A DNA stretch of 64,000 bases from contig CAJXLM010000007.1 in NCBI GenBank assembly GCA_913056175.1, positions 1 through 64,000 on the forward strand. Reading direction: 5' to 3'. The position numbers and the translations under genes were made by a program. This DNA is from an uncultured Opitutia bacterium (GTDB taxonomy: Bacteria; Verrucomicrobiota; Verrucomicrobiia; Opitutales; Puniceicoccaceae). The notes beneath the pieces are model-generated. The model had not been told where the DNA came from. It was given only the letters and a program-made list of their open reading frames with translations, and did no database searches. Shown in pieces: positions 8,694 to 21,169 of this stretch (position 1 is its first letter; every line of letters starts with the position of its first letter).

Positions 8694-9164
8694 ATGCAAG
8701 ACGGAGACACGATCCAGATCGCCCATGTCGTTCGGGACATGGAGACCGCCATGCGCCGGTATCACGACCAGCTCGGGATGAGTCCCTGGGCTGTCTACGA
8801 GCTGAAGCCGCCCCTCCTCTACGACTCCCTCGTGCGGGGCGAGCCTTCCGACCACACCTATCTCATCGCCCTCGCCCAGCACGGGAACATGCAGTACGAG
8901 CTCATCCAGCCCCTCACCGGCCGGAGCCTGTACGACGATTTCCTCGAACAGCGCGGAGAGGGCCTGCACCATGTGAAGTTCTACTACCGCGATTGCGCGG
9001 CGGCCCTCCGCCGGTACGCCGAGCGCGGCTACACCGTCGTGCAGAGTGGCCGGATCGATGAGGACGAATTTCACTATCTCGACACGGAGCGGGACCTCGG
9101 GATCATCGTGGAGATTGGCAACGCCGGCCGCATCCGCCCCCCGGAGCGCTGGTTCCCGGGGTGA
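8694..9164 (+). CDS. VOC-family protein, glyoxalase/methylmalonyl-CoA epimerase-like
   Basis: 156 residues. IAHVVRDMETAMRRYHDQLGM at the start and GLHHVKFYYRDCAAALRRY (about 91-109) are the two beta-alpha-beta-beta-beta halves of a vicinal oxygen chelate fold. Putative metal ligands are H11, Q/E in the QYELIQ strand, H92 and E139 in the IIVEIGN strand. Such proteins include methylmalonyl-CoA epimerase, glyoxalase I and plant/fungal natural-product enzymes; the substrate cannot be told from sequence. It is a single gene, divergent from the xylulokinase. Confidence 0.75.
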   Translation: MQDGDTIQIAHVVRDMETAMRRYHDQLGMSPWAVYELKPPLLYDSLVRGEPSDHTYLIALAQHGNMQYELIQPLTGRSLYDDFLEQRGEGLHHVKFYYRDCAAALRRYAERGYTVVQSGRIDEDEFHYLDTERDLGIIVEIGNAGRIRPPERWFPG

Positions 9165-9243
9165 GCCGGTCCCGCCCGGAGACCCCCGGCCGCGGGCCGA
9201 CGGCCGCAGGCGGAACCAGCGCTCCCGGGCCGACGGGCGCCGT

Positions 9244-9672
9244 TTATCCTTTCCGGAAGAGGGTATCCACCCCGACCTTGCCGCCTCCCGCGAAGACGAA
9301 GGGGAGCATGGCAGCGGCGTAGAGGAGGGCCAGTTCCTTCTCCGGGAAACCATCCCCGGCGTGGTGTCCGAAGGCCGCGGTGAGCATCGTCACGAGGATG
9401 GCGAGGGCGGCCACCCGGGTGAGGAAACCCGCGGCGAGGAAGACGCCCCCGACCCCTTCGGCAACGGCGGCGGCCCAGGCGAGGAAAACCGGCGCGGGCA
9501 GCCCGAGGTTGTCGACCGTGTTGAGGAAGCCGCCGGAGGGGGGCAACTTGGCGAGGCCGTGGGCGAAGGCCATGCTGAGTCCGGCGAAGAGGCGGAGGAG
9601 GAGGAGGCCGAGCTCGGTCTGGCTGGGGATTCCGTCGGCGGCTCCGAAGACGAATTGTTTCCAACGGGACAC
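9244..9672 (-). CDS. DoxX-family membrane protein
   Basis: 142 residues from GTG 9672-9670, chosen because it begins just after the preceding gene and gives the family's usual length. Four hydrophobic helices follow an N-terminal amphipathic stretch. LLLLRLFAGLSMAFAHGLAK near residues 20-39 is the DoxX signature, and GLPAPVFLAWAAAVAEGVGG the second. Members are thought to serve as quinone or thiosulfate/redox-associated membrane proteins, but the role here is unknown. It follows the gene at 9710-10282 by 37 bases and may be the last gene of that operon. Confidence 0.8.
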   Translation of the reverse strand: MSRWKQFVFGAADGIPSQTELGLLLLRLFAGLSMAFAHGLAKLPPSGGFLNTVDNLGLPAPVFLAWAAAVAEGVGGVFLAAGFLTRVAALAILVTMLTAAFGHHAGDGFPEKELALLYAAAMLPFVFAGGGKVGVDTLFRKG

Positions 9673-9709
9673 GGGTGCGAGGGTGAAAGGGCCCGGGCCT
9701 GAGGCAAGG

Positions 9710-10282
9710 CTATTCCCCGGGGGAAGCGGCTCCCGCTCCCGCCCCCGCGCCCCGCCCCGAGCCGCCCTCGCCCCGCCGGAGCGGTTCGGCCCCGAGAATG
9801 TAGGGCGTGCGGGACTCCAGTTTCCGGATGGCCCGCTCGATGGCATCGGCCCGGAAGGGGCTCACCTCCACGATGTAGACCGCGTTGGCGGTGTCCTCCC
9901 GGAGGATGGGAAACTCGTTGTGGTCGAGCCCGGCCCGGAGGGTTGCCGGTTGCATGGCCCCGTTCCCCTGCACGCGGATCCGGTCGGCCCGTACCGGTCG
10001 GCCCGGTTCCCCCGCATCGAAGCGCCAGAGCCGGCCTTCGGCGTCCTCGACCAGCCAGCGGCGCCGGGTGGGATCGTCGGGAAGGCGCCACTCCTTGACG
10101 CGGCGCTCCCCGGGGCCGAGGGCGGACGGGCCGGAGCCGGGGGCGGCTACGCTCTCCCACACGGGCAGGGGAGCGGGTGGGGGCTCCTCGGATCCCGGGC
10201 GGAGGAAGGCGATCCCCACCGCGAGGAGGGCACCGGCAAGAAAGCCGAGGCCGAAGAGCTGGATGCGCTTGGACTGCTTCAT
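9710..10282 (-). CDS. Membrane-anchored protein of unknown function
   Basis: 190 residues from ATG 10282-10280. One N-terminal transmembrane helix (about residues 8-26), then a Pro-rich linker and a soluble domain containing RRRWLVEDAEGRLWRFDAG and EFPILREDTANAVYIVEV. The C-terminus is a low-complexity Gly/Ala tail. I recognise no family. Its ATG overlaps the stop of the 95-residue gene by four bases (ATGA), so the three genes 11660-9710 should be translationally coupled. Confidence 0.7.
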   Translation of the reverse strand: MKQSKRIQLFGLGFLAGALLAVGIAFLRPGSEEPPPAPLPVWESVAAPGSGPSALGPGERRVKEWRLPDDPTRRRWLVEDAEGRLWRFDAGEPGRPVRADRIRVQGNGAMQPATLRAGLDHNEFPILREDTANAVYIVEVSPFRADAIERAIRKLESRTPYILGAEPLRRGEGGSGRGAGAGAGAASPGE

Positions 10283-10566
10283 GAGGAAGCCCGGCGGCGC
10301 TCGCGGTCCCGCTCGCGCTTGCCGTGCATGAAGCAGAGGACGATGGCGAGCCCGGGGGCCCACACGCCCGCGTAGATCGAGCCCATCCGCAGCCCATTCC
10401 GGGCGAGCTCGGCAAAGGAGAGGTCGGGGGTGAAGAGCTTGCCGAGGAGGAGGAAGCCGAGGGTGCCCACGATCGCCCCGGCCGCCACGGTGAGCAGGCC
10501 ATAGGCGAGAAAGAGGAGGGGCCAGCGCCAGACGGCCCGGAAGAGGGTGCGGGCCCGCCCGCTCAC
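10279..10566 (-). CDS. Small membrane protein of unknown function
   Basis: 95 residues with two hydrophobic helices (about 14-43 and 62-80) and a strongly basic C-terminal tail (GKRERDRERRR). It overlaps both neighbours by four bases, starting on the ATGA that ends the CBS-domain protein and ending on the ATGA that starts the next gene. Its function is unknown, but the coupling ties it to the CNNM-like protein. Confidence 0.7.
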   Translation of the reverse strand: MSGRARTLFRAVWRWPLLFLAYGLLTVAAGAIVGTLGFLLLGKLFTPDLSFAELARNGLRMGSIYAGVWAPGLAIVLCFMHGKRERDRERRRASS

Positions 10567-11660
10567 GGGTGCAGCCGGGGAATGCCCTCGGCGGGCCGCG
10601 GCCGGTTGGTCGGTTCGCCCGGCCGCCGGCGGGATTCACTCTGGTGCCGGGCCAGCTCCCGCATGTCCACCGCGACGTCGTCGTGCTCGAAGATTTCCTG
10701 GCCGAGAATGGACTCCATGACGTCTTCCATGGTGAGCACCCCGGTGACGGAGCCATACTCGTCGACGACGATCCCCAGCTGCTGGTGGTTCTGCAGGAAG
10801 CTCTGGAGGGCGTCGGCGGCGTGCGCCGTCTCCGGGATGAAGACCGTATCCGTCATCAGCTCGCCGACCCGCGTCTCCCCCTGCTGTTCGGCGAGGCGGG
10901 CCAGGAGGTCCCGGCGCCGGACGACCCCGACGATCTCGTCGATGTTCTCCCGGTAGACGGGCAGGCGGGCGAAGGGGATGTTCGGGAACTTCCGCACGAC
11001 CTCCTCCACCGGGCTCTCCGCTTCCAGCGCCGTCATCACCGTGCGGGGCGTCATGATGCTGCGGACCGGGATGGAATCCAGGCGGAGGGCATTCGTGATC
11101 ATGCGGCGCTCACTCTCACTCAGGTCTCCTTCCTTCGCGCTCTTCTCGGTGAGGAGAAGGATTTCCTCGTCGGGATCCTCCTGGCTCTGCGGCCGCTTCC
11201 GCACGACGAGCCAGACGGAGGCCTTGCAGAGGTAGGACATCGGGGTCATCAGCGTGCGGATCCAGTGCAGCGGATGGACCAGCAGCGGCTGGATGGCCGG
11301 CCGGTAGAGGACGCCCACATTCTTGGGAATCACCTCCGAAAAGATGAGGATGGCGATGACCAGCCCGGCCGAGAAGAGGGCAAAGTTCTCCTCGCCGAGG
11401 GCGGTGGTGGCGAGAGCCCCGCTCACACTGGCCCCGGCGGTGTTGGCAATGGTGTTCAGGCCGAGGATGGCGGAGCTGGTCTCCTCGATGTCCGTACGGA
11501 AGTGCTCGAGGCGCTTCCCCGCCTTCGGCGACCGCTGCTTGAGCCCCTCGATTTCCGCGGTGGTCGTGCTCAGGATCATGGCCTCGAGCAGCGAGCAGAG
11601 GCCGGAAACGGTCAGGGTGAAGAGGACGGCGAGCCCGAGGTAGAGGAGGAGGGGGTCCAT
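10563..11660 (-). CDS. CNNM/CorC-type membrane protein with CBS domains
   Basis: 365 residues. The N-terminal DUF21/CNNM region (about 1-150) has three to four helices and the motif TTTAEIEGLKQRSPKAGKR; IFSEVIPKNVG is the conserved intramembrane Mg-binding block. Two CBS modules follow (about 195-310), with SIMTPRTVMTAL and DEYGSVTGVLTMEDVMESILG. The family exports or regulates Mg2+/Co2+ and used to be annotated hemolysin. A C-terminal CorC/HlyC domain is absent and the protein ends in an Arg/Pro-rich tail, so this is the short form. First gene of a three-gene operon. Confidence 0.88.
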   Translation of the reverse strand: MDPLLLYLGLAVLFTLTVSGLCSLLEAMILSTTTAEIEGLKQRSPKAGKRLEHFRTDIEETSSAILGLNTIANTAGASVSGALATTALGEENFALFSAGLVIAILIFSEVIPKNVGVLYRPAIQPLLVHPLHWIRTLMTPMSYLCKASVWLVVRKRPQSQEDPDEEILLLTEKSAKEGDLSESERRMITNALRLDSIPVRSIMTPRTVMTALEAESPVEEVVRKFPNIPFARLPVYRENIDEIVGVVRRRDLLARLAEQQGETRVGELMTDTVFIPETAHAADALQSFLQNHQQLGIVVDEYGSVTGVLTMEDVMESILGQEIFEHDDVAVDMRELARHQSESRRRPGEPTNRPRPAEGIPRLHP

Positions 11661-11771
11661 CAGCGGAGGGCTCCCTGGAGACGCACCGTGCGATCGGTGC
11701 GCCTGTTGGTCTCTCGGTCACCCTCGGCGGAGGGGGATTCGGAAGGATCGCTTTCCACAGAACTCCCGAAG

Positions 11772-11911
11772 ATGAACGACCGGATACGCCGTGGCAAGCG
11801 CGAGAAGGCAAAACCTGCCCGGTCGGCCCCCCGCGCACCCCGGGAGCGGCCGACCGGTCCCCGGCCCCCTCCCCGCGGGAGGAAGCGGCCGGGGGCCGGG
11901 GGCTCCTTCCG

Positions 11912-11915
<4 letters not shown>
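11772..11915 (+). CDS. Possible 47-residue Arg/Pro-rich basic peptide
   Basis: ATG 11772 to TAG 11913-11915. The sequence starts [20 protein letters not shown], with about one third Arg or Lys and many Pro and Gly. It ends four bases inside the 3' end of the convergent ppdK gene and lies divergent to the CBS protein gene. The composition could be that of a small nucleic-acid-binding protein, but GC-rich hairpin DNA read in frame gives similar composition, so I rate it as only possible. Confidence 0.25.
11859..11901. terminator. Long GC hairpin after ppdK
   Basis: CCCCGGCCCCC at 11859-11869 pairs with GGGGGCCGGGG at 11891-11901 (11 bp, loop 21 bases). It begins about 10 bases beyond the ppdK stop on the minus strand. 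No T-run follows, so Rho-independent termination is uncertain. Confidence 0.4.
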
Positions 11916-14713
<2,798 letters not shown>

Positions 14714-14819
14714 GGTCCAATCTGGATGTTGAGGAGGTTGTCGATTGTCGTCCTTGTCCCCCGCGGAGCGCGGGCGCGCCACGCCGCGGGACCCCTGAGG
14801 CTATAGCGGAGGGCCTTTC

Positions 14820-15650
14820 GTGGAGCAAGGGAAGGATCCGGCGCCCCCGCGGAAACGGGATCCGGGCGAGATGACATTCCTCGAGCATCTCGAGGAATTG
14901 CGCTGGACGCTGGTGCGCTGCCTGGCGGCCTTCCTCGTGGGCGTGCTCGTGCTGGCGGTCTTCCTGCCCTGGCTTACCGATTTCCTGCAATGGCCCTTCC
15001 TCTGGGCCCAGCAGGCGAGCGCGCGGCCCGACCAGGTGGAGGGGCTCTTCTCGCGGCGGCCCATGGGAGTGTTCTCGGTGATGCTGCAGGTGCTTTTCCT
15101 CGGCGGGCTGGCGACTTCCCTGCCCTTTATGCTCTTTGCCTTCGCGCAGTTCGTGGCCCCGGCGCTCACCGAGCGGGAAAAGAGGATGCTCGTGCCGGCC
15201 CTCGCCGCCGGATTCCTCCTCTTCCTCATCGGGCTCGCCTTCGCCTTCTTCGTGGTGCTGCCGGCGGCCTTCCGGGTCTCCATCATCTTCAACAAGATGC
15301 TCGGGCTCGAGCTGCTCTGGGGAGCGGCGGACTACTACAACCTCGTCGTCTGGCTTTCCGTGCTCATGGGCGGGCTCTTCGAGTTCCCGGTCGTCCTCGT
15401 CGTCCTGATCCAGATGGGCATCCTTTCCTCGGCGGCCCTGCGGGCGCAGCGGAAGATCGTCTTCGTGATCATCCTGGTGATCGCCGCGGTGATCACGCCC
15501 GGGGGAGACCCGATCACCCTCACCATCCTCTGCCTGCCCCTGTACGGCCTCTACGAGGCGGCCCTCTGGGTGGGCGCGCGCTACGAGCGCTCCCGCGCGG
15601 GCGCGGAGGGGGACGGCTCCGGGGAAATCCCCGGGGAGGAGGGCGGCTGA
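14820..15650 (+). CDS. tatC: Sec-independent protein translocase TatC
   Basis: 276 residues from GTG 14820. The signature MTFLEHLEELRWTLVR (about 18-33) is followed by six hydrophobic helices. The conserved FFVVLPAAFRV block and the PGGDPITLTILCLPLYGLYE C-terminal block match TatC. It recognises twin-arginine signal peptides and forms the membrane core of the Tat translocase. No tatA or tatB is adjacent. It is divergent from ppdK. Confidence 0.95.
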   Translation: MEQGKDPAPPRKRDPGEMTFLEHLEELRWTLVRCLAAFLVGVLVLAVFLPWLTDFLQWPFLWAQQASARPDQVEGLFSRRPMGVFSVMLQVLFLGGLATSLPFMLFAFAQFVAPALTEREKRMLVPALAAGFLLFLIGLAFAFFVVLPAAFRVSIIFNKMLGLELLWGAADYYNLVVWLSVLMGGLFEFPVVLVVLIQMGILSSAALRAQRKIVFVIILVIAAVITPGGDPITLTILCLPLYGLYEAALWVGARYERSRAGAEGDGSGEIPGEEGG

Positions 15651-15702
15651 GCCTCCCTTTCCGCTGGTCCCCCCTCCCGGCAATGGCGTAGCTTCCCCCA
15701 CC

Positions 15703-16353
15703 ATGGGTAACTTTTCCCTCGCGGACGCCGCCGTCACCTACCTGATCCTTCTCGCCAGCCTCTCCGTGCACGAGTGGGCGCACGCGTGGTCGGCCGGCAA
15801 GCTCGGGGACAACACCGCCCGCATGATGGGCCGGGCCACCCTGAACCCGATCCCCCACATGGACCCCGTCGGCACGGTCCTCCTGCCCGCCTTCTTCCTC
15901 CTCCTCTCCCCCGGGGGCGTGTTTTTCGCCTGGGCGAAGCCGGTGCCCGTCAACCCCAGCAACTTTGCCAAGCCCGTGCGGGACGATATCCTCGTCTCCA
16001 TGGCGGGCCCGTTCTCCAACCTGCTCCTCGCCCTCGGGGCGGCGGTGCTCTACGGACTGGCCGCCCGCTTCGGCGATCCCTCCGCCTTCCAGGATCTGTT
16101 CACAAAGTTCCTGCTCATCAACGCCCTCCTCATGGTCTTCAACCTCATCCCGGTGCCCCCGCTGGACGGCTCGCACGTGCTCCGGCACCTCGTCGGGATG
16201 AAGGAGGAGACCTACCTGAAGTTCTCCCAGTGGGGCTTCCTCGTCCTCCTCGGCCTGCTCTTCCTCACCCCCTTCCCCGCCTTCCTCTGGCAGGGCATCC
16301 GCTTCGTCGCGACCCTCTGCCTCAGCCTTACCCAACTGATCGCGGGCGGCTGA
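15703..16353 (+). CDS. Site-2 protease family membrane metalloprotease (M50)
   Basis: 216 residues. The zinc motif HEWAH (about 23-27) lies in the first helix, and NLIPVPPLDGSHVL (about 146-159) carries the third zinc ligand in the conserved NxxPxPPLDG motif. Five hydrophobic helices in total. It belongs to the small PDZ-less M50 group (YwhC-like) whose substrates are mostly unknown. It follows tatC by 52 bases on the same strand and is probably co-transcribed. Confidence 0.88.
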   Translation: MGNFSLADAAVTYLILLASLSVHEWAHAWSAGKLGDNTARMMGRATLNPIPHMDPVGTVLLPAFFLLLSPGGVFFAWAKPVPVNPSNFAKPVRDDILVSMAGPFSNLLLALGAAVLYGLAARFGDPSAFQDLFTKFLLINALLMVFNLIPVPPLDGSHVLRHLVGMKEETYLKFSQWGFLVLLGLLFLTPFPAFLWQGIRFVATLCLSLTQLIAGG

Positions 16354-16364
16354 GCGGGAAGCGA

Positions 16365-18185
16365 CTAGTCCGCGAGGACGCCCGGGCGGACCTCGGGCAG
16401 GCCGAGGGGGGAGTTCCGCGGGGGCCGGGCCGGGGAGCGGAAACTCTCGGGGGCGGGCTCCCCCACGGGTGCGGCCGCGAGGACCGGGCCCGGAAGCTCG
16501 GCCTCGGCGAGGAGCTCGTCGAGGCGGGCGAGGGTCGAGCTTCGCTCCGGTTCGAGAAGGAAACGGTCGCTGCCGAGGACCGTGCGCATGCGGCGGAGGA
16601 GTTCGGTGGGGGGAGCGCGGCCGTCGATGATTTTCTGCGCTTGCTGGAGGAAGGAGCGGTTGCGCTGGGCCTCCTCGTCGTGGCGGAGGAGGGCCGTGAG
16701 CAGGGCCGGTTGGCCGGGAAAGCGATCCGCCCCCTCCTCGAGGACCTCGTAGGCGAGCGCATCCGACCCGGCTTCGGCGAGGAGGGTGGCGAGGGTCAGG
16801 AAGAGCGCGGGCGGGGTGGACGGCTGTCCGTAGAAGCGGTTGAGGGCCGCCCGGGCCGCCTCCGTCTCCCCGCTTCCCGAAAGTGCCACCGCCTCGAGGG
16901 CGGAGAGCCGGGAGGGATCGGGGGTGCGGTACGGGACCTCCCCGGCCTCCTCGTCCCCGATCTCCTCGAGGAGGCGGAGGGCGGAGGCGTACTCCCCGGC
17001 CCGGATGCGGCTGAGGGCGCGCAGGAGGGTGTGGGCGGCCGGGACCTCCCCGAGGGCCTCCGCGCGGGCCACCACGCGATCGGCGAGTTCGGAGCGCCGG
17101 CTGTCGGCGGCGAAGCGGAGGAGGGCGATCTGGACGGCGGCTTCGTCCCCCCTCTCCGCGAGGAGGGTGGCGGCCCGTGCCATGGCTCTCTCACCTTCAC
17201 CGCGCCCCTCGAGGGCGTGGAGTTCCATCACTCGAGGGCCCACTTGTTCCGGGAAGAAGATCTGCTGGTAGCGGGCGTAGTCGTGGAGGTCGTCCCACCG
17301 CCCGGTCGCCCGGCTCGCCCGCAGCAGGGCCTGCCCGAGATCCTCCCGCCCCGGATACCGTTCCGCGGCCTGCAGGAGAATGGTCAGGGCCCGGTCGGGC
17401 TGTCCGCGCCTCTCATACATCTCCGCGAGGGCGAGCCGTCCCGAAAGGGTGTCGGCGAGCGCGTCCTGGCGGAGATGCCGGAGGGCTTCCCGGTAGCGGC
17501 CAAGGGCGATTTCGGCCCGCACCGCTTCCGTGGCGAGAAAGGTGGCCGTCGCCTCGTTCGCCACCTCCTCCCGGAGCTGTTCCGCCAGCGCGAGGCGCTC
17601 CTCGTCGGCGTGCTCGTTCGCGAGGAGCTGGAAGACGGGCCGCAGGTAGTCCGCCGCGAGGAAGGCCGGATTCTCGTCGCGGTACTCGAGGCCACCTTGC
17701 AACACCTCGAGGGCGAGGCGGTTGTCGCGCAGGCCGAGGGCGTAGATCTCGGCGAGCAGGCGCCGGGCCTCCGGCTGGGCGGGAGCCCGCGCCAGCCCGA
17801 TCCGCAGTTCGTGGAAGGCGGCCCGGAAGTCCCCCTCCTCGGCCGAATCGAGGCCCTGCCCCACGAAGAACGCCCCCATTTCCCGGCGGTGGTCCTCGAG
17901 GCGGAAGGGCAGGAGCATCATCTTCCCGAAGGAGGCCTCGCGGTAGTCGCGGACTTCGCGGAAGTAGAGGGTGAGGGCCCCGGCCACGGAGACCCAGCCC
18001 ACGACGGTGAGGACGGCGAGGGTCGCTACGATCCGGCCCCAGTGGAAACGGAGCCGGTAGGTCCGCTTCCGGTCCTGCCGCCCGACGACCCGCTCGACCC
18101 GTACCAGCCCGAGGAGGCTGCGCCCGCGCCGGGAAGTGCGGCGGGTGCGGGTCCGGGAGGCCTTTCGGGGGGGTTCCTCAGCCAT
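16365..18185 (-). CDS. Membrane-anchored tetratricopeptide-repeat protein
   Basis: 606 residues. A very basic N-terminus (residues 1-45) is followed by one transmembrane helix (about 50-74) and then by a long helical region of alternating A/L/E/R with degenerate TPR units, for example [20 protein letters not shown] and [19 protein letters not shown]. No enzyme motif is present. Such proteins usually act as scaffolds at the envelope. Its ATG lies inside the end of trpB (8-base overlap), so it is translationally linked to tryptophan synthase beta although no functional tie is obvious. Confidence 0.75.
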   Translation of the reverse strand: MAEEPPRKASRTRTRRTSRRGRSLLGLVRVERVVGRQDRKRTYRLRFHWGRIVATLAVLTVVGWVSVAGALTLYFREVRDYREASFGKMMLLPFRLEDHRREMGAFFVGQGLDSAEEGDFRAAFHELRIGLARAPAQPEARRLLAEIYALGLRDNRLALEVLQGGLEYRDENPAFLAADYLRPVFQLLANEHADEERLALAEQLREEVANEATATFLATEAVRAEIALGRYREALRHLRQDALADTLSGRLALAEMYERRGQPDRALTILLQAAERYPGREDLGQALLRASRATGRWDDLHDYARYQQIFFPEQVGPRVMELHALEGRGEGERAMARAATLLAERGDEAAVQIALLRFAADSRRSELADRVVARAEALGEVPAAHTLLRALSRIRAGEYASALRLLEEIGDEEAGEVPYRTPDPSRLSALEAVALSGSGETEAARAALNRFYGQPSTPPALFLTLATLLAEAGSDALAYEVLEEGADRFPGQPALLTALLRHDEEAQRNRSFLQQAQKIIDGRAPPTELLRRMRTVLGSDRFLLEPERSSTLARLDELLAEAELPGPVLAAAPVGEPAPESFRSPARPPRNSPLGLPEVRPGVLAD

Positions 18186-19431
18186 GGTCGGTCGGGACGG
18201 TGGCCCCGGGCACTTCCCCCTCGAGGACCCGGGCTGCCTCCTGTACGTCCTTGTCCCCGCGGCCGCTCAGGTTGACGCAGAGAATCTGGTCGGGGCTGAG
18301 CTCGGGCGCCCGCCGGAGGGCGTAGGCGAGCCCGTGGGCGGTCTCGAGGGCCGGAATGATGCCCTCGCTGCGGCTGAGCCGCTGGAACGCGTCGAGGCAC
18401 TCCTCGTCGCTGGCGGCGGCGTAGGAAATCCGGCCGGTGGACTGGTAGTAGGCGTGCTCCGGCCCGACGGCGGCGTAGTCGAGGCCGGCGGAGACGGAAT
18501 GGGTGGCCTCGATCTGGCCGTCGGGGTCCTGGAGGATCCAGGTCTTGCAGCCCTGGAGGACGCCCGGCCGCCCCCCCTCGAAACGGGCGGCGTGTTCCCC
18601 GGAGCCCCGTCCCCGCCCGCCGGCTTCCACGCCGACGAGCCGCACGCTTGCCTCGGCGAGAAAGTCGTAGAAAAAGCCGATGGCATTGCTGCCGCCGCCG
18701 ACACAGGCGGCCATTTCATCCGGGAGCCGGCCTTCCGCGGCGAGAATCTGCTCCCGGGTCTCCTCGCCGATGACCTTGTGGAAGTCGCGCACCATCATGG
18801 GAAAGGGGTGCGCCCCAAGGGCCGAGCCGAGGATGTAGTGGGTGTGGCGGGAGGTGGCCACCCAGTCCCGCATCGCCTCGTTGACGGCGTCCTTGAGGGT
18901 GCGCTGGCCGGCTTCGACCCCGCGCACCTCGGCGCCGCAAAGGCGCATCCGGTAGACGTTGAGGGCCTGGCGGCGCATGTCCTCCGCGCCCATGTAGACG
19001 ACGCATTCCATGCCGAAGCGGGCGCAGCCGGCCGCTGTAGCGATGCCGTGCTGGCCGGCCCCGGTCTCCGCGATGATCCGGGTCTTGCCCATGCGGCGGG
19101 CGAGGAGGAGCTGGCCGAGGACGTTGTTGATCTTGTGGGCGCCCGTATGGAGGAGATCCTCCCGCTTCAGGTAGATGCGGGCCCCGCCGAGCTCCCGGGA
19201 GAGGCGGTCGGCGGGGATGAGGGGGGTGGGCCGGCCGGCGAAGTCGCGCAGCTCCGACCGGAGGGCCTCGGCGAAGGCCGGATCCTCCCTCGCCTCGGCG
19301 TAGGCCCGGCGCAACTCCTCGAGGGGAGTGTACAAGGTCTCCGGCACGAAACAGCCCCCGAAATCGCCGAAGCGTCCACGCGCGTCGGGGAGGGCATCGG
19401 CGGTGGCGAGGATGGGGCGCTGCGCGATCAT
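18178..19431 (-). CDS. trpB: Tryptophan synthase beta chain
   Basis: 417 residues from ATG 19431-19429. It condenses indole with L-serine to tryptophan. The PLP lysine sits in [19 protein letters not shown] (about 90-108), GAGQHG (about 118-123) contacts the substrate, and [10 protein letters not shown] (about 232-241) binds the cofactor phosphate. The start [16 protein letters not shown] is typical of TrpB1. trpA and the other trp genes are not adjacent; trpE is 5 kb away on the same strand, so the pathway genes are dispersed. The last 8 bases overlap the next gene. Confidence 0.96.
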   Translation of the reverse strand: MIAQRPILATADALPDARGRFGDFGGCFVPETLYTPLEELRRAYAEAREDPAFAEALRSELRDFAGRPTPLIPADRLSRELGGARIYLKREDLLHTGAHKINNVLGQLLLARRMGKTRIIAETGAGQHGIATAAGCARFGMECVVYMGAEDMRRQALNVYRMRLCGAEVRGVEAGQRTLKDAVNEAMRDWVATSRHTHYILGSALGAHPFPMMVRDFHKVIGEETREQILAAEGRLPDEMAACVGGGSNAIGFFYDFLAEASVRLVGVEAGGRGRGSGEHAARFEGGRPGVLQGCKTWILQDPDGQIEATHSVSAGLDYAAVGPEHAYYQSTGRISYAAASDEECLDAFQRLSRSEGIIPALETAHGLAYALRRAPELSPDQILCVNLSGRGDKDVQEAARVLEGEVPGATVPTDHG

Positions 19432-19465
19432 GAGGCTAGGGATGATGGCGCTTTCGGGCGGGGGG

Positions 19466-20935
19466 TCAATCCGCCGCGGCAGGGGGAGGGCGGTCGGCGA
19501 AGCGGACGACCAGCAGGGTTTCGTCATCGCTGGCCGGTTCTTCCCCGGCGAAGGTGCGGACGCTCCGCAGGATCGCCTCCTTGACGGCCTCGGCGGTCTC
19601 GTCGTGGCCGGGCCGGAGGGCCGCGATGAGCCGGGATCTCGAGAACTCGGTCCCGTCCCGGTTCGTGCGCTCGGTGATCCCGTCCGTGTAGAGGAGGAAG
19701 AGATCCCCGGGGTGAAAGGTGGTGCGGGTCTCCTCGAGGATCTCCTCGAACCACTCCGGCTCGACCATGCCGAGGGCCATGCCCTCCGAGGGTACGGGTC
19801 GGGAGGAGCGCGGCTCCCCCGGAGCTCCCCGGGAGGCGATGAGGGGCAGCTCGTGCCCGGCCCGGGCGAGCCGGATCTCCTCCCGGCCGAAGTCGAGGAT
19901 GGCATAGACCATCGTCACGAACATTTCCGCACGGATCTGCCGGAGGATCTCCCGGTTCATCCGGGAGAGGACGGTGTGCGGGGAGGCGTCCTCCCGGGCA
20001 AAGTGGCGCAGGCTGGTCTGGCAGATGGCCATGAGCAGGGAGGCAGCCACCCCCTTGCCGGAGACGTCGGCCACCGCCACGCCCACCCGCTGGCCACCAA
20101 GCCCGATGACCTGGTACATGTCCCCCCCGACCTGCTGCGCCGTCTCGTAGGCCATGGCCAGATCCATGGAGGAAACCTGCGGGAGCTCGCGGGGGAGGAG
20201 GAGGCCCTGGATGTTCCGGGCCAGGGAGAGGTCGAGCTCCAGCCGCTGCTGCTCCATCTGCTGGCGGACGACCTCCGCGTTGTGCAGGGCGAGGGCGGCT
20301 TGCTCGGCGAGCGATGCCATCAGGGACAGGTCGGTCTCGGAGAAGCCGGCCCCATCCGCCGCGTTGACCACGGTGAGCACGCCGAGCAACCGTTTCTGGA
20401 AAAACATGGGCACGGCCAGCAGGGAGCGGATTCGCAGCACGGGATCGCGGTGGCGGACGACCCGTTCGTCGTGCTCGGGGTGGTTGAGGAGGACGGCTTC
20501 CCCACGGGTGGCCACCTCCCCGATGACCCCCTCGCCGTAGGGAATGTCCGCGGTGCGGAGGACTTCCTCGAGGAGGCGGGCCCGTGTGGCGAGGCGTTCC
20601 TCCAGCTGGGGGGAAAGGGGGCGCTGCGGGGGGAAGAGTCCCTCGGTGGCCGCGCTGCGCAGGAGTCGGGCGGCCTCGTCGGCCCGGAAGAGGCAGCCGC
20701 TGACCGCGCCGGTCCCCAGCACGGCCGCGTGGACGATGCGCCCGGGGAGGTCCCGGCGGGCGCCCTCCTCGCCCACCCCCTCCACCATGTGGTGCATGAA
20801 CTCGAGGACGAGGGTCTTCTCCTGCTGCAGTCTCTGGCGGGCCTCCCGCTCGCGGAGCAGGTTCTGCCGGTAGTACTGCACGCCGATCCAGGCGGCAATC
20901 GCACCGAGTCCCAAACCGAGGAGGAGTCCCCACAC
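19466..20935 (-). CDS. GAF and SpoIIE-type PP2C serine phosphatase
   Basis: 489 residues from GTG 20935-20933. This start lies downstream of the terminator at 21010-21048; the open frame further upstream reads through that hairpin and is therefore unlikely. One N-terminal helix is followed by a coiled coil ([18 protein letters not shown]), a GAF domain (about 60-220, with [18 protein letters not shown]) and a PP2C/RsbU-like domain with [35 protein letters not shown] and SDDETLLVV metal sites. Such phosphatases act on anti-sigma-factor antagonists in partner-switching. No partner genes are nearby. Confidence 0.88.
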   Translation of the reverse strand: MWGLLLGLGLGAIAAWIGVQYYRQNLLREREARQRLQQEKTLVLEFMHHMVEGVGEEGARRDLPGRIVHAAVLGTGAVSGCLFRADEAARLLRSAATEGLFPPQRPLSPQLEERLATRARLLEEVLRTADIPYGEGVIGEVATRGEAVLLNHPEHDERVVRHRDPVLRIRSLLAVPMFFQKRLLGVLTVVNAADGAGFSETDLSLMASLAEQAALALHNAEVVRQQMEQQRLELDLSLARNIQGLLLPRELPQVSSMDLAMAYETAQQVGGDMYQVIGLGGQRVGVAVADVSGKGVAASLLMAICQTSLRHFAREDASPHTVLSRMNREILRQIRAEMFVTMVYAILDFGREEIRLARAGHELPLIASRGAPGEPRSSRPVPSEGMALGMVEPEWFEEILEETRTTFHPGDLFLLYTDGITERTNRDGTEFSRSRLIAALRPGHDETAEAVKEAILRSVRTFAGEEPASDDETLLVVRFADRPPPAAAD

Positions 20936-21009
20936 AACGGGGTGGTTGTAGGCGAGGGGGTGGCCGAGCCCAAGCTTATTGGCAGGAAAAGCGCCCGTCG
21001 GCGCCCACG

Positions 21010-21048
21010 AAAAAGGGGCCCGGTGAAAACCCCTAAACACCGGACCCC
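21010..21048 (-). terminator. Rho-independent terminator after yicC
   Basis: On the minus strand GGGGTCCGGTG (21048-21038) pairs with CACCGGGCCCC (21025-21015), 11 bp with one G-T pair, followed by TTTTT (21014-21010). It closes the sigma factor-M42 peptidase-yicC operon and shows that the phosphatase gene behind it has its own start. Confidence 0.75.
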
Positions 21049-21169
21049 CGGGGACGAAGCCCCTACACCTCAATCCTGCACGATGGATTGCGCGCATGAG
21101 GAGAGCACCGCCCGTGCCAAGTTCGGGGCCGAATCGGGAGGGAGCGCGGGCGGCTCCCGGGCGCCGGGC

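Noticed and set aside
20936-21097. Upstream ATG (21097) as start of the SpoIIE-type phosphatase
   Set aside because: The extra codons would read through the terminator hairpin of yicC and give a low-complexity peptide; GTG 20935 starts directly before the membrane helix.
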